Of a DNA stretch of 64,000 bases, positions 8,711-18,233 are shown piece by piece (the stretch's first letter is position 1; every line of letters starts with the position of its first letter). The notes beneath the pieces are model-generated. The model made no database searches. It had not been told where the DNA came from and was given only the letters and a program-made list of their open reading frames with translations. The DNA comes from CAYRUD01 sp964427425 (lineage in GTDB: Bacteria; Chlamydiota; Chlamydiia; Chlamydiales; FEN-1388), in contig CAYRUD010000007.1 in NCBI GenBank assembly GCA_964427425.1, positions 4,017 through 68,016 on the forward strand, in the 5' to 3' direction. The translations under genes and the position numbers were made by a program.

Positions 8711-9466
8711 CTACTTTTCATACACCTTAAACTGGCAGCGGCGATTAAGAGTTTGAAATTCCTCGCCATCTTCATCAAAGAGGAGTTTTTCTTTTCCGAA
8801 CGAAATTGTAAAAATTCGGTCTTGGGCAATACCTTCTGCGACAAGCATATTTCGAACAGCATTACTTCTATTTGCTCCGAGAGCAAAGTTATATGCTGAA
8901 GGGCCTCTCTTATCGCAATGGCCTTCTACAAAAATGTACATGCCAGGATGCTTTTGGAGGTAGCCAGCGATCTTTTGAACGATGCGGATGTTTTCATCGC
9001 CCTTGACCAAGCTTGAGTTATAGTCAAAGTGGACATGCTCAAAAACGAGTGCCAACTCTGGATCTTGTGAAGGATCTTTAAAGGAATCAATTCCTGGAAT
9101 TGAGCTTCCCGCTTCGCCTGGAGTCTCAGATGGTGGGAGTACGCTCTGAGATCCATTGAGGCCCAATTTTAGTTGATCTGGGTCGTCTTCAAAAGCGATA
9201 AAATCCTGTGGCATTTGTCCATTTAGATTATTGGCGCTATCGCTTGCAAGAAACTCTGAGCTGTCTTTGACTTGTCTTGATGAACTCTGCTTGCCTCCAA
9301 GGCTTTTTACGCCTCTTTGGACATGCCTTCCTGCTGTTTTTGTGTCGTTCCAGACTTCATCGCTGGATCTTCGGCAGCCTTGCGCCTGTAGAGCGAGAAG
9401 GCAAAGGGAAAATAAAGCGGCATATCGCTTGCCGTAGCGAAATAGGAGATCAATACTATGTCTCAT
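8711..9466 (-). CDS. pal: Peptidoglycan-associated lipoprotein Pal
   Basis: The start at 9466 is chosen because GAGGA lies 5 bases before it and it yields a compact leader ending LLALQAQGC; upstream ATGs at 9478, 9484 and 9520 lengthen the n-region. The Cys after Q-G is the expected lipidation site (lipobox L-Q-A-Q-G-C, not perfect). A low-complexity linker is followed by an OmpA-like C-terminal domain: VHFDYNSSLVKGDE, then VEGHCDKRGPSAYNFALGANRS and NRRCQFKVYE. The D and R of this domain bind meso-diaminopimelate in peptidoglycan. Pal anchors the outer membrane to the septal wall as part of Tol-Pal. Confidence 0.94.
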   Translation of the reverse strand: MRHSIDLLFRYGKRYAALFSLCLLALQAQGCRRSSDEVWNDTKTAGRHVQRGVKSLGGKQSSSRQVKDSSEFLASDSANNLNGQMPQDFIAFEDDPDQLKLGLNGSQSVLPPSETPGEAGSSIPGIDSFKDPSQDPELALVFEHVHFDYNSSLVKGDENIRIVQKIAGYLQKHPGMYIFVEGHCDKRGPSAYNFALGANRSNAVRNMLVAEGIAQDRIFTISFGKEKLLFDEDGEEFQTLNRRCQFKVYEK

Positions 9467-9780
9467 GACGTTCCTCATATTCATAGTCACTCTTATATAG
9501 TGAAAAGAAATAATTCTCATCAGTCTATATTGCAGAATTTTTACTTAAAGACCAAAAAAGAGAGTGTGTATGGTTATTCTTTCTCTTATTCGGCATGGCT
9601 TTTATGAGAGGGAGCGGTCGAAGAAATCGCTTTTTGCCAGGGAATAGAAAGCCGTATAGCTGAATGAAGAGAGAAAAGAGAGTATAATAGAGAGAAGAAA
9701 AAAGAAAGAGAACAGAGATAAGGCCTTATATTTCGCTTCTCTGTCCTCTCAAAAATCTAGAGGAGATCTCGCTGGGTAAT

Positions 9781-11271
9781 TTAGCGCGGCTCCCATGCTG
9801 GGAATTGCTTATCTCCTTCGCCATGAGTGATTTGTATCGTGCTTTTTCTGTTCAAATCGACTAAAAAGAGCTGCCATGTTCCATCCTTCATTCCTTGGTA
9901 AACAAGGTGGGAGCTGTCCGGCGCCCAGGATGGATTTTCTTTGTGCCCTGAGCCTTGGGTGAGTTGATACTCGATCTCATGCTCAATATCATAAATCCAA
10001 ATCTGGCGATCGGACGAAGTCCTCGCATTGTATGCGATCTTCTTGCCATCAGGAGACCAAACTGGAGAGCTATTTTCCCTGCAACGCTTACTAATTAGCT
10101 TAGGCTTAAGATCTTTCAGCTTAGCATCAGATGATGGAAGGTCGAGAATATAGATCTTTGGAGATCCGCTTTTGTTCGAGACGAAAGCGACTCTTTTCCC
10201 ATCAGGTGAGAAAGTAGGGCAGCCTGTTGCATATGATGGAGTTTTGTATATTTGCCGAGGTTTTTGAATTTCTCCGACTGGTATTTCGAAAGGAACCATA
10301 TAGAGGTCACTACATCCTAAGATATCTGAGCAGAAAAGGACGAAATTTCCATCTTTTGAAACAGCAGGAGTAAGTTGATTTCCTCGCATTTTAGAAAGGC
10401 GAGTTGTTTTCCCGTCCTTGAAATTCATGATGTAGAGCTTCGGCTGTCCGATAAGATAGGAGACAAACATGAAAGCTTGTGGTTTCTTGGAGTCGAGCCC
10501 TTTTGAGGGAATCCACTGAGGAGACACTGAAACGCTTTTCAATGTTGTCATCTGTCTAATATTCCCACCATCATAATCTGCTAGGTAGATCTCAGCTTTT
10601 GTATCAATTTTCTCTCGAAGTCTTCCTCCTTTGGCAGGAGAGGAGGTTTTTTTTGAGTAGAGAATTCTTGTTGTTGCGATACCTTCTTTCCCAAAAAGAG
10701 AAGAAAAGAGGTAATCGGAGAGCTGGTGGATGCGACCTCTATCAATAGCGCTATTTCCACAGAGAGGGACGGGGGAGAATGAATTAATGAGGCCATCTGC
10801 TAAGGATGTAACGCTCAAAACCAGATTCGAATCAGTAACTTTCGGAGTCAGTATATAGGAAACTGGGATAGAGCGAAGTTCCTTGATAGGAAGCTCTCCT
10901 TGATGCGCATCCTTGACAAGTTTTTCGACTTTTTTGTTTGTTGCATCGTCAACTATGGCCATCATCCCGTTGGCATTAATATCGAAAGCCAAGACGTCGA
11001 GCATCATCTTCAAGTAATCAATTGAGAGAGAAGTTGATGATGATGAAACTGGCATAAGGGCTGTTGGATGAAGGACTGCATCGCTTCCGAGTTCGACGAC
11101 ATACTCGACATCCTCATCTCCTGAAAGACAAGAGGGGAATAAGATACTCCCACAATATATCATAAGAGAGAGTATAGCTACGAATGATGATAAACTAGAT
11201 ACAGCGTGTTTTCTCATTATAGAGCTGCTTTTTAATGTGTGTGTTGATGTGGTATTGATGATAGCAAGCAT
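9781..11271 (-). CDS. tolB: Tol-Pal translocation protein TolB
   Basis: Up to 496 residues. An N-terminal leader is present; an internal ATG at 11217 would give MRKHAVSSLSSFVAILSLMIYCG and is a good alternative start. The N-terminal alpha/beta domain (about 60-180) is followed by a six-bladed propeller with WD40-like (PD40) repeats: CPTFSPDGKRVAFVSNKSGSPKIYILDL, SPVWSPDGKKIAYNARTSSDRQIWIYD, PSWAPDSSHLVYQG. TolB is periplasmic and cycles between Pal and TolA. About 310 bases separate its 3' end from the Pal start, so pal may have its own promoter. Confidence 0.94.
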   Translation of the reverse strand: MLAIINTTSTHTLKSSSIMRKHAVSSLSSFVAILSLMIYCGSILFPSCLSGDEDVEYVVELGSDAVLHPTALMPVSSSSTSLSIDYLKMMLDVLAFDINANGMMAIVDDATNKKVEKLVKDAHQGELPIKELRSIPVSYILTPKVTDSNLVLSVTSLADGLINSFSPVPLCGNSAIDRGRIHQLSDYLFSSLFGKEGIATTRILYSKKTSSPAKGGRLREKIDTKAEIYLADYDGGNIRQMTTLKSVSVSPQWIPSKGLDSKKPQAFMFVSYLIGQPKLYIMNFKDGKTTRLSKMRGNQLTPAVSKDGNFVLFCSDILGCSDLYMVPFEIPVGEIQKPRQIYKTPSYATGCPTFSPDGKRVAFVSNKSGSPKIYILDLPSSDAKLKDLKPKLISKRCRENSSPVWSPDGKKIAYNARTSSDRQIWIYDIEHEIEYQLTQGSGHKENPSWAPDSSHLVYQGMKDGTWQLFLVDLNRKSTIQITHGEGDKQFPAWEPR

Positions 11272-11433
11272 AAGAGTATTCTCTCTTTTCCCAATCGCTT
11301 ACGATATATAGAAAAGCCATTTACCTCAAAGCAACTAAAAAACTATCAATACGCTCATCTTTTAGCATATGGAGTACTTAAGAAAGCTGTCGATTTTTTA
11401 GAGAAAAGGAGTCTATTTTTAAGGGGAATCAGT

Positions 11434-12036
11434 ATGAGAGAGGAGTGGTTCTTTCAAGTGCCTCAGAATGAAAATATGATAACTAAAGAATTCGTTGTTT
11501 TAGTAACCCCGCAAGATCAAGAGATAGGATTAATGGAGAAACTCCAAGCCCATAAAGAAGGAGCACTCCATAGAGCTATCTCAGTATGTCTTTTTGATGA
11601 AGAAAGGAGATGGCTCCTACAGAGAAGAGCTCTTACTAAGTATCATAGCCCTGGCCTTTTAGCGAATAGTTGTTGCTCTCATCCTCGTCAAGGGGAAACT
11701 CCACTTGATGCCGCATCAAGACGCATATATGAAGAGCTTCGAATTAACTACTCTCAAGACCGCTTGGAGCATGTGTCCACTTTTATCTATCGAGAGGATG
11801 TCGGTCAAGGACTTATCGAGCATGAGAAAGATTACCTTTTTGTTGGGAAGATCTTAGCTTCCGATATCAAAATTCCTCCTAATCCGGATGAGGTCCATGA
11901 GATCCTTTGGGTAACGGATGAAGAGATTCAGAGTATGATGGAGAAGACTCCAGAGCTCTTTACTAAGTGGTTTTTCCATATTTATCGAGAGCTTAAGCGT
12001 GCTTCAGATAAAGTTTCTCTTCTTCTTTCAAATTAG
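11434..12036 (+). CDS. idi: Isopentenyl-diphosphate delta-isomerase, type 1
   Basis: 200 residues, Nudix fold. It interconverts isopentenyl and dimethylallyl diphosphate. The catalytic Cys is C81 in LANSCCSHPRQGE, the Nudix-box glutamates are in SRRIYEELRI, and the acidic pair for metal/catalysis is E129/E131 in LIEHEKDYLF. Start ATG 11434 follows AAGGGG at 8 bases. The gene lies on the opposite strand inside the tol block, overlapping the 3' end of the TolA/TonB-like gene by 4 bases. Chlamydiae make isoprenoids by the MEP pathway, which yields both isomers, so the isomerase is accessory. Its placement suggests insertion into an ancestral tol cluster. Confidence 0.93.
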   Translation: MREEWFFQVPQNENMITKEFVVLVTPQDQEIGLMEKLQAHKEGALHRAISVCLFDEERRWLLQRRALTKYHSPGLLANSCCSHPRQGETPLDAASRRIYEELRINYSQDRLEHVSTFIYREDVGQGLIEHEKDYLFVGKILASDIKIPPNPDEVHEILWVTDEEIQSMMEKTPELFTKWFFHIYRELKRASDKVSLLLSN

Positions 12037-13160
12037 ATAGACCAAGTCCCATTGTCCTCAAGTTTCAATCGGAATGTATGCTTTTCTTCTTTTTTGAAAG
12101 CTTGTCCGAAAGGTGCAAACTTGATTTGCAAGAGAGCTTTTTGAAGATGTGACTTTGTTGAGGCGTTTGAGCACTGAGTGATAGAGCAATCAATAAGTTC
12201 TCCCTTACGCCCTATTGAGAGAGAGATGCGTACTGTTCCTGGCTCTAAAAGACGAATATTCAATTGGAGCCTGCGAATGAGATCGCTGACGTACCACCCC
12301 TCCGGAGATGCATCTGTGAAGTCTTCTGACCCATCCATGGCCTGTAAGCCACCTCTTTCAGCTTGAAGCTCTCCAATCATTTTCATCTCTTTTCGGCTAG
12401 AATTTCCGGCACTACTTTTTGAGCCTTTTCCGCCTCCTGATTGTATGTAGGAAGAAGTTGAGTCTAAACTTTGAAGTGCCTCTGCGAGAAGGGATGAGTC
12501 TATATCTGGCTCTGGGTCTTTTTTCTTTGCAGCTGATTTTCCAGAAGCATTCTTCGTCTCTTTTTTAATAGTTTTAGTGTTCTCTTTTGTCTTCGGAGCC
12601 TCGTTCTTTTTCTTAGGATGTGAGGATGTTGTTTTTTTCTCCTCGGGCTTTTTTATTTCCGATTTCTTTTTAGGCTCTTTCGAGGATTGTGGCTTAGGAG
12701 CAGGCTTCGTCTCTTTTTTCTCGGGAGCCGGACTTGGAGTCTCATTTTGATGTGTTTCTTGGACTACTTCATATTTGTGCTGAGGCTCTTCTATGGGCGG
12801 TTGAATGCTTATAGGTTGCTCTTTCTTCTCGATGTTTAGAGAATCAGCGATAATCTCTGAACTGCTTTGAGAGAATGAGGGGGCGGGATTGAGTTTGACT
12901 GTTCGGACAATGGCTTTAGTCGGAACTCGTATTGTCTTTTGTAGAGGAGCAGATGAGAAAAACTCAATCGTAGCTAGGATGATACATGAGAGATGAAGAA
13001 TTAAAGAGCCATATAAAGAGTAGCGAAATGAATCAGAATGAGTAGAAAGAGACGACTCTACGAAGAGATCATCGAACATGGCGGAGCGAGCTTGGCTCTT
13101 CTTAGCCGATCTTACTTCGCTTAACGATGTTTGGAGAGGATCTTCTTTGGAGAACTTCAT
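12033..13160 (-). CDS. TolA/TonB-like energy-transducing protein
   Basis: 375 residues. A cytoplasmic stretch of about 48 residues is followed by one membrane helix (YSLYGSLILHLSCIILATIEFF), a long Pro/Lys/Glu-rich periplasmic linker (about 110-225; runs of KPAPKPQ, KEPKKKSEIKKPEEKK) and a small C-terminal domain (about 285-375) of the TonB/TolA C type (WYVSDLIRRLQLNIRLLEPGTVRISLSIGRKG). It would transmit proton-motive energy from TolQ-TolR to TolB/Pal. The gene is 36 bases downstream of the tolR-like gene. C. trachomatis CT598 is the positional counterpart. TolA versus TonB cannot be decided by composition; the tolB-pal context favours TolA. Confidence 0.85.
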   Translation of the reverse strand: MKFSKEDPLQTSLSEVRSAKKSQARSAMFDDLFVESSLSTHSDSFRYSLYGSLILHLSCIILATIEFFSSAPLQKTIRVPTKAIVRTVKLNPAPSFSQSSSEIIADSLNIEKKEQPISIQPPIEEPQHKYEVVQETHQNETPSPAPEKKETKPAPKPQSSKEPKKKSEIKKPEEKKTTSSHPKKKNEAPKTKENTKTIKKETKNASGKSAAKKKDPEPDIDSSLLAEALQSLDSTSSYIQSGGGKGSKSSAGNSSRKEMKMIGELQAERGGLQAMDGSEDFTDASPEGWYVSDLIRRLQLNIRLLEPGTVRISLSIGRKGELIDCSITQCSNASTKSHLQKALLQIKFAPFGQAFKKEEKHTFRLKLEDNGTWSI

Positions 13161-13196
13161 TCCCTACTGTAACTACTCTTTTTTGTCTTAAATAAT

Positions 13197-13634
13197 TTAA
13201 GTTGGGGCTAAAACGATATCCATCTCAGAGAAACCAGCATTTTCCAGGCTGTTTTTTATCGCTTGGTACGTTCCGAATGCTGCTTTCTTATCATGAAAGA
13301 TTTGTGGCCGAGCTGTAGGATAACGTTTCTTCAGATCGTAAAGAGCTCTTGAAAGATCTGGAATCTCTATAGGCTTTCCTGAAAGAAGCACACTATTGTC
13401 TCGTCGTACATGGATCACAATCGGACTCGAGGTGTCTTGCGATCGGACTGTCTCGTGAGAGGAGACTCCTCCGCTTGAGGCAAGCTCGACTGTATCTTTT
13501 TCCAAAAGTGGAGCGACAATAATAAAAGAAATGAGAAGTACAAAAACCACATCAATGAGCGGTGTTACATTAATCGTCGGCTCTTGAAATGTGTCATTCC
13601 TTTTTCTCGATAATCGGCCTTTAAGCATAGTCAT
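13197..13634 (-). CDS. tolR: ExbD/TolR biopolymer transport protein
   Basis: 145 residues with the ExbD/TolR layout: short cytoplasmic N-terminus, one membrane helix (about 26-45) and a periplasmic domain. D28 in INVTPLIDVVFVLL is the conserved proton-pathway aspartate. The C-terminal region (VIHVRRDNSVLLSGKPI, then ARPQIFHDKKAAFGTYQAI) matches the small TolR fold. It lies 16 bases after tolQ and forms an inner-membrane motor with it. Confidence 0.93.
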   Translation of the reverse strand: MTMLKGRLSRKRNDTFQEPTINVTPLIDVVFVLLISFIIVAPLLEKDTVELASSGGVSSHETVRSQDTSSPIVIHVRRDNSVLLSGKPIEIPDLSRALYDLKKRYPTARPQIFHDKKAAFGTYQAIKNSLENAGFSEMDIVLAPT

Positions 13635-13650
13635 CCTATCTCATGAAAAA

Positions 13651-14532
13651 TTAACTCTTTAATTGAGAGAGGCCCGAACGCTCAGGCAATTCTTTTTTTA
13701 CTCTATATGTATCTACTTGTGAGGATACTGATTCCATTCCAACCTGTGAGAGATGATGGGCCTCCGAGCTGATGTATCTCTCTCTCATTCGATAATGTGT
13801 ATCAAATGTTGAGAGGATTTCAGTAGCGAAGCGCTCCATCTCATGCTCAAAATCAGAGATCATATTTTTTATCGCGTTATAACCTATGAGGGCAGGGATA
13901 GCATTAATGAGGCCAATCACAGTAGTCGTTAGCGCCAAGGAGAGACCACTTAAGATTTGCTGCGTTGATCCAGAGCTTGAATCGGGACTTAGGCCTGCGA
14001 AGGTGACTAAGATCCCATAGACAGTTCCTAAGAGTCCTAAGAATGGAGCAAGTGTCACGATAGTTGAAAGAATATATAAGTTTCTCTCTAAGTATTTCGT
14101 GATTGTCTGAATTATTGATGAGGCTTGTGCCTCAAGAATCGAGAAATCGTCGATAAGGAGACCTTCTTCTTCATGAGCTGAGTCTGCCGTATGTCTATTC
14201 TTCTCGATAAATTCTGAGGCTTTTGTCTTTAAGACAGAGTAAATCATGTAGAAAGCATTGGGAGTCTCTGGGTGGGATACGGATGTAAAAGTAATCTGGA
14301 GTGGGTGGTGTTTCTGCTCCAAGAAAGCTTTTTTGAAGAGGATGGATTCATTATGTACGCGAGATGCGATCCACCACTTATAGATAAGCATTGTCCAACT
14401 CACAAAAGAGAGAGCGACTAGCGCGATATAAATGACCTTGCCAATGAAGTCCGAATCTACGTAAGCTCGGATGAATGGTTCAAAGCCTGTCGTAGCCAGT
14501 GGCATGAGAAGAGGAGAGGCAGATTGAATCAT
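13651..14532 (-). CDS. tolQ: ExbB/TolQ proton-channel protein
   Basis: 293 residues, MotA/TolQ/ExbB family. Three membrane helices: about 30-52, and the conserved pair at about 155-180 and 195-220 (NLYILSTIVTLAPFLGLLGTVYGILVTF; then SLALTTTVIGLINAIPALIGYN). The G-L-L-G-T-V-x-G-I and A-L-x-T-T-x-x-G-L-x-x-A-I-P motifs are diagnostic. A cytoplasmic loop of about 80 residues separates helix 1 from helix 2. First gene of the minus-strand tol run, divergent from dsbD. Confidence 0.94.
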   Translation of the reverse strand: MIQSASPLLMPLATTGFEPFIRAYVDSDFIGKVIYIALVALSFVSWTMLIYKWWIASRVHNESILFKKAFLEQKHHPLQITFTSVSHPETPNAFYMIYSVLKTKASEFIEKNRHTADSAHEEEGLLIDDFSILEAQASSIIQTITKYLERNLYILSTIVTLAPFLGLLGTVYGILVTFAGLSPDSSSGSTQQILSGLSLALTTTVIGLINAIPALIGYNAIKNMISDFEHEMERFATEILSTFDTHYRMRERYISSEAHHLSQVGMESVSSQVDTYRVKKELPERSGLSQLKS

Positions 14533-14841
14533 GAGCGTAACACCGCTTCTTTAATAATCAGGTTATTTTTCTTCTTTCTTACATCTCTTCTTAAGGAGAG
14601 AGGAGACTATAGTAGTTTACGAGCTTTCTCTCACTTTCGCTTCAGCGAATAGAGAAAGAAGAAGCTTTTTTTGACATTAACCTCCCTATTTCCGTATGAG
14701 AAATAAGAAGAAAGTCTCTCTTTAAAGGGCTTTTGTCCAAGTATTGCACAGAGCGAGTGACCTGGGCAACCCTTTACACGAAGATGAAGAAAGTCATGCT
14801 TTAATTTGTCTCCATATTCTTTACATGGAACTGGTTTTACT
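14533..14841. other. Divergent intergenic region tolQ/dsbD with a compound hairpin
   Basis: No convincing gene. It should hold promoters for both flanking genes. A two-part hairpin at 14624-14658 is seen: CTTTCTC with GAGAAAG outside, TTCGC-ttca-GCGAA inside, followed on the plus strand by a T-rich tract. It could be a leader-type terminator upstream of dsbD. Confidence 0.4.
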
Positions 14842-17313
14842 ATGCAGTATAAATTCTTACGATGGTGGTATATTGGGGCTTTCCTGCTCTTTTGCTCCAT
14901 AGCTTATCCTTTTGTCTCTTCTTTAGCAGGCGATGATCGAAATAATTTAGCGATCCAAGAAGAAGTAAAGGAGGTTACAAGTCCTTGGTTTCAGTCCTCT
15001 CCTTCACTATTTATTGAGCCGATCGCAGGGAGTGGAGATCGTAGTTTCCACGGTATCATTGATCTTTCTCTCGCTCAGGGATGGCACACCTATTGGAAAA
15101 ACCCAGGTAGTGTAGGATCCAGCCCTTCGATCTCGTGGGAGCTACCTTCAGGATTGGAAGTCGCTTCTGTTGAATGGCCGATTCCTTCTGAATTTTCGAC
15201 AGAGGAGGGAGATCTAAAGATCAACTCCTTTGGATATTCAGGAAACATCCAAGTATTTGTTACCTTTAAAGCTTCAGCTTCTTATCAACCAAAAAGCGAT
15301 ACTTCTGTCATTCGAGCCCACCTTGAGTGGGTTATGTGCAGTGATACACAATGCGTTCCAGAAGTGACAGATCTCGAGGCCCAAGTTATTTCCTTGGAGG
15401 GGGCTGAAGGATCTCAAATGAAGGCTCGCTTTGATGAAATGGCAAAAAAGGCCCTTCTTCAAATCCCTGAGGAAAAAAACAGTATTCGCCTTCAATTAGT
15501 GAAAGACCGTGCTGCCTTAGAGCTTTTATTGCCCTCTTCTTTACAAAAGGATACTCCTTTAAGCCAAGAAAATGTGAGGGGTGTATTCCTCTTTTTTGAG
15601 GAGCCAGGAATACAAAATACCGCGAAAGGCTCTCTACTTATAGATTCAAATGGATATCCATACGCGATTCAGGTAGTAATTTCTGAGAAGAAAGTCAATG
15701 AACTCTTAGGTGAGAAGAATGAGCCGTATCTCTTCTCAGGAGTCTATAGATATACCGTAGCTGATGCTCAAGACCCGCAAAAAATTCAAGATTTCTTTGG
15801 TAAATTTACAAATGTCTCTTTAATCAGCATTCTGTCTCCTCAAGAAGAGACGAAAGAGCAACCATTCAATGAGATCATCTCGAGATTCCAAGGTTCTCCT
15901 TCAGGAGATTCTCAAGATGAGTTGAACACCCTCCTCATCTTTCTTGGATTAGCATTTATGGGTGGAATTATTCTGAATGTCATGCCTTGTGTCTTGCCTG
16001 TCATCGGCTTGAAAGTACTTCACTTACTCTCGTATCGCGAAGAAGGGGAAAATTCAGAAAGAAAGAAAGTAAAAGGGATCGCTCGATTTGGCCTTTCATT
16101 TGCTTTAGGAGTTATATCGGCATTTTGGATTTTGGCTCTTATTGTGTACATGCTCCAGTATATGGGCTCAACAGTCGGCTGGGGCTTTCAGCTTCAAGAG
16201 CCTTGGTTTGTCTTAACGCTCATCCTTGTTCTATTCGTGTTGAGCCTGAGTATGTTCGGCCTTTTTGAGTTTGGTCTATCCATTAGCTCAAAAGCAGCAT
16301 CGATACAGACCAATGCGTCGACTCAAGTTGTATATGATTCAAAAGTTGGTGAAGTTTCTCCAAAGAAGATTGAAGGGGTTACAAGTGACAAGAGCCAGCA
16401 TGTTCAGTCGTTCTTGAGCGGGCTGCTCGTTACTGTTATTGCAACTCCATGTACTGGCCCTCTCTTAGGGTCCGTTGCTGGGTTTTTAGCAACACTTCAC
16501 CCTATCCAAGGATTTGCAATCTTTACGGCATTGGGTTTAGGCGTCTCATTTCCGTACCTCATCTTTACAGCGTTCCCATCTCTATTAAGACTGCTACCAC
16601 GCCCTGGGAAGTGGATGGTTACGTTTAAGCAATTCTTAGGTTTCTTACTCTTAGCCACAGTCGCTTGGCTCTTATGGGTTTTAGAGGCTCAAGTGGGCCC
16701 TCTTCCTACGACAACCTTTGCAGCTCTTTTCCTTATTCTCTCTTTGAGTGCTTGGATATATGGTAGCTGGGCAACTCCAGTGCATGGCATATTTGTACGA
16801 GGTGTAGCTTCAATATTAGCTATGTCCCTAACTATAGCCTCTCTTGTGCTAGCTCCTTCGATTATCAATCGCCAGGATTCTGCTCATATGGATAGTAAAG
16901 AGCCTTCTTCTCAGGCCTTAGAGTGGAAACCATTTTCTATGAAGGCTTTAAATGACACTCTCCAAGAGGGGAAACCTGTATTAGTTGAGGTTACTGCGAA
17001 ATGGTGTCTTACATGCCAAGTCAATAAAGCTGTATTTCTCTCTTCGAGAGTCATCAAGGCTATCAAGGAAAATGATATCGTGCTTTATCGTGCAGACTGG
17101 ACGAAGAAAGATGATGAAATCACCCAATTCTTAAGGTCATTTGGAAGAAATGGGGTACCAACGTATATTTATTTCCCTAAAGGCCTTATTGGCGAAGACG
17201 CTCGTCAAGATGAAGATCAGAAGAAACCATATCTTCTCCCTGAACTTTTGACAGTCGATTCTCTTCTTTATGGCCTTGGAGTAGAAGATGATCTTCCATC
17301 TTCTGCGGAATAA
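14842..17313 (+). CDS. dsbD: Thiol:disulfide interchange protein DsbD (ScsB/DsbD type)
   Basis: 823 residues from ATG 14842, which gives the leader MQYKFLRWWYIGAFLLFCSIA; a TTG at 14806 is in frame but adds 12 non-leader residues. An N-terminal periplasmic domain (about 45-340) carries a Cys pair in WVMCSDTQCVPE. A central membrane domain of about eight helices carries the two reactive cysteines in MPCVLPVIGLKVL and ATPCTGPLLG. The C-terminal periplasmic thioredoxin domain has WCLTCQ. Electrons pass from cytoplasmic thioredoxin through these pairs to periplasmic substrates, relevant to the disulfide-rich chlamydial envelope. C. trachomatis CT595 is the positional counterpart next to tatD. Confidence 0.95.
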   Translation: MQYKFLRWWYIGAFLLFCSIAYPFVSSLAGDDRNNLAIQEEVKEVTSPWFQSSPSLFIEPIAGSGDRSFHGIIDLSLAQGWHTYWKNPGSVGSSPSISWELPSGLEVASVEWPIPSEFSTEEGDLKINSFGYSGNIQVFVTFKASASYQPKSDTSVIRAHLEWVMCSDTQCVPEVTDLEAQVISLEGAEGSQMKARFDEMAKKALLQIPEEKNSIRLQLVKDRAALELLLPSSLQKDTPLSQENVRGVFLFFEEPGIQNTAKGSLLIDSNGYPYAIQVVISEKKVNELLGEKNEPYLFSGVYRYTVADAQDPQKIQDFFGKFTNVSLISILSPQEETKEQPFNEIISRFQGSPSGDSQDELNTLLIFLGLAFMGGIILNVMPCVLPVIGLKVLHLLSYREEGENSERKKVKGIARFGLSFALGVISAFWILALIVYMLQYMGSTVGWGFQLQEPWFVLTLILVLFVLSLSMFGLFEFGLSISSKAASIQTNASTQVVYDSKVGEVSPKKIEGVTSDKSQHVQSFLSGLLVTVIATPCTGPLLGSVAGFLATLHPIQGFAIFTALGLGVSFPYLIFTAFPSLLRLLPRPGKWMVTFKQFLGFLLLATVAWLLWVLEAQVGPLPTTTFAALFLILSLSAWIYGSWATPVHGIFVRGVASILAMSLTIASLVLAPSIINRQDSAHMDSKEPSSQALEWKPFSMKALNDTLQEGKPVLVEVTAKWCLTCQVNKAVFLSSRVIKAIKENDIVLYRADWTKKDDEITQFLRSFGRNGVPTYIYFPKGLIGEDARQDEDQKKPYLLPELLTVDSLLYGLGVEDDLPSSAE

Positions 17314-17320
17314 TCTAAAA

Positions 17321-17350
17321 AGAGAGGGGAGAAGATCCTCTCTCTCTTCC
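17321..17350 (+). terminator. Hairpin after dsbD
   Basis: AGAGAGG (17321-17327) pairs with CCTCTCT (17337-17343), followed by a pyrimidine-rich tract ending in TTTT. It lies 8 bases after the dsbD stop. Confidence 0.5.
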
Positions 17351-17384
17351 TCTTTTAATCTTTAAATTCGAATTCTCATCACTT

Positions 17385-18233
17385 ATGGAACAGTCATCTC
17401 TTGTTGTATTGAATCGCTCATATGCTTTCGACTCTCATATTCATCTTTCTTCTCCCCAGTTCAGTGATGATGAAGTCTTTCAACTGCTCCAAAGAGCTCA
17501 TGGGGCCAATCTGAAGGCAGTAATGAATGTTGCAACAGATCAAACAAGTTGGGAAAGGTCTCTTTCCTTCTCATCACAAATGGATAGGATAGAAGGACTT
17601 GAGTGGTATCAGGCGGCTGCGACAACGCCTCACGAGGCATCTTATGAAGATCCATTTTTTACGACTGTTGAAAAAGCGGCATCGCAAGGGCTTATACAAG
17701 CTATAGGAGAAACAGGTCTCGACTACTTTTATGAGCATAGCCCAAAAGAAACACAGCGAGACCTTTTCATCAGATACATTGAGCTTGCCTTGAGGTATAG
17801 CCTTCCTTTGATTATCCATTGTAGGGATGCTTTTTCCGATTTTTTCTCCATTCTGAAGAGTGAGGGACAAGGAAAAGCTCGAGGAGTTCTCCACTGCTTT
17901 ACTGGGACAAAAGAAGATGCGAGAAGACTTATCGATATGGGGTGGTTTGTCTCTATAAGCGGTATTGCTACATATTCGAAGTCAACAGAAGAGCTCCGCG
18001 AGGTCGTAAGATTTCTTCCTTCAAATCAATTCCTTGTCGAGACAGATGCTCCTTATCTTGCTCCTCATCCGAAGCGAGGGAAAAAGAATGAGCCTCAGTT
18101 TCTCCTTCATACCATAGATTGTATCGCAAAACTAAGAGGAGTTTCTATTGACGAAGTTGCGCAAACGACGTATGAGAATGCTAAAACTCTTTTTGGTGAA
18201 ATAGGTGAGCGAGCGCGACAATTTAAAGAATGA
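17385..18233 (+). CDS. tatD: TatD-family metal-dependent hydrolase/DNase
   Basis: 282 residues, TIM-barrel amidohydrolase. Metal ligands are recognisable: DSHIHL (the usual D-x-H-x-H), IGETGLDYF with its Glu, IIHCRDA, VLHCFTG and VETDAPYLAPHP. TatD proteins act as 3'-5' exonucleases or on D-amino-acid tRNA products; the exact substrate of this one is unknown. C. trachomatis has the same gene (CT594) between dsbD and sdhC. Its last 29 bases overlap the start of the following large gene, pointing to translational coupling. Confidence 0.93.
   Translation: MEQSSLVVLNRSYAFDSHIHLSSPQFSDDEVFQLLQRAHGANLKAVMNVATDQTSWERSLSFSSQMDRIEGLEWYQAAATTPHEASYEDPFFTTVEKAASQGLIQAIGETGLDYFYEHSPKETQRDLFIRYIELALRYSLPLIIHCRDAFSDFFSILKSEGQGKARGVLHCFTGTKEDARRLIDMGWFVSISGIATYSKSTEELREVVRFLPSNQFLVETDAPYLAPHPKRGKKNEPQFLLHTIDCIAKLRGVSIDEVAQTTYENAKTLFGEIGERARQFKE

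Noticed and set aside
14631..14900. 89-codon minus-strand frame overlapping the dsbD start
   Set aside because: It runs over the dsbD leader and the compound hairpin and has an odd mixed composition; no support.
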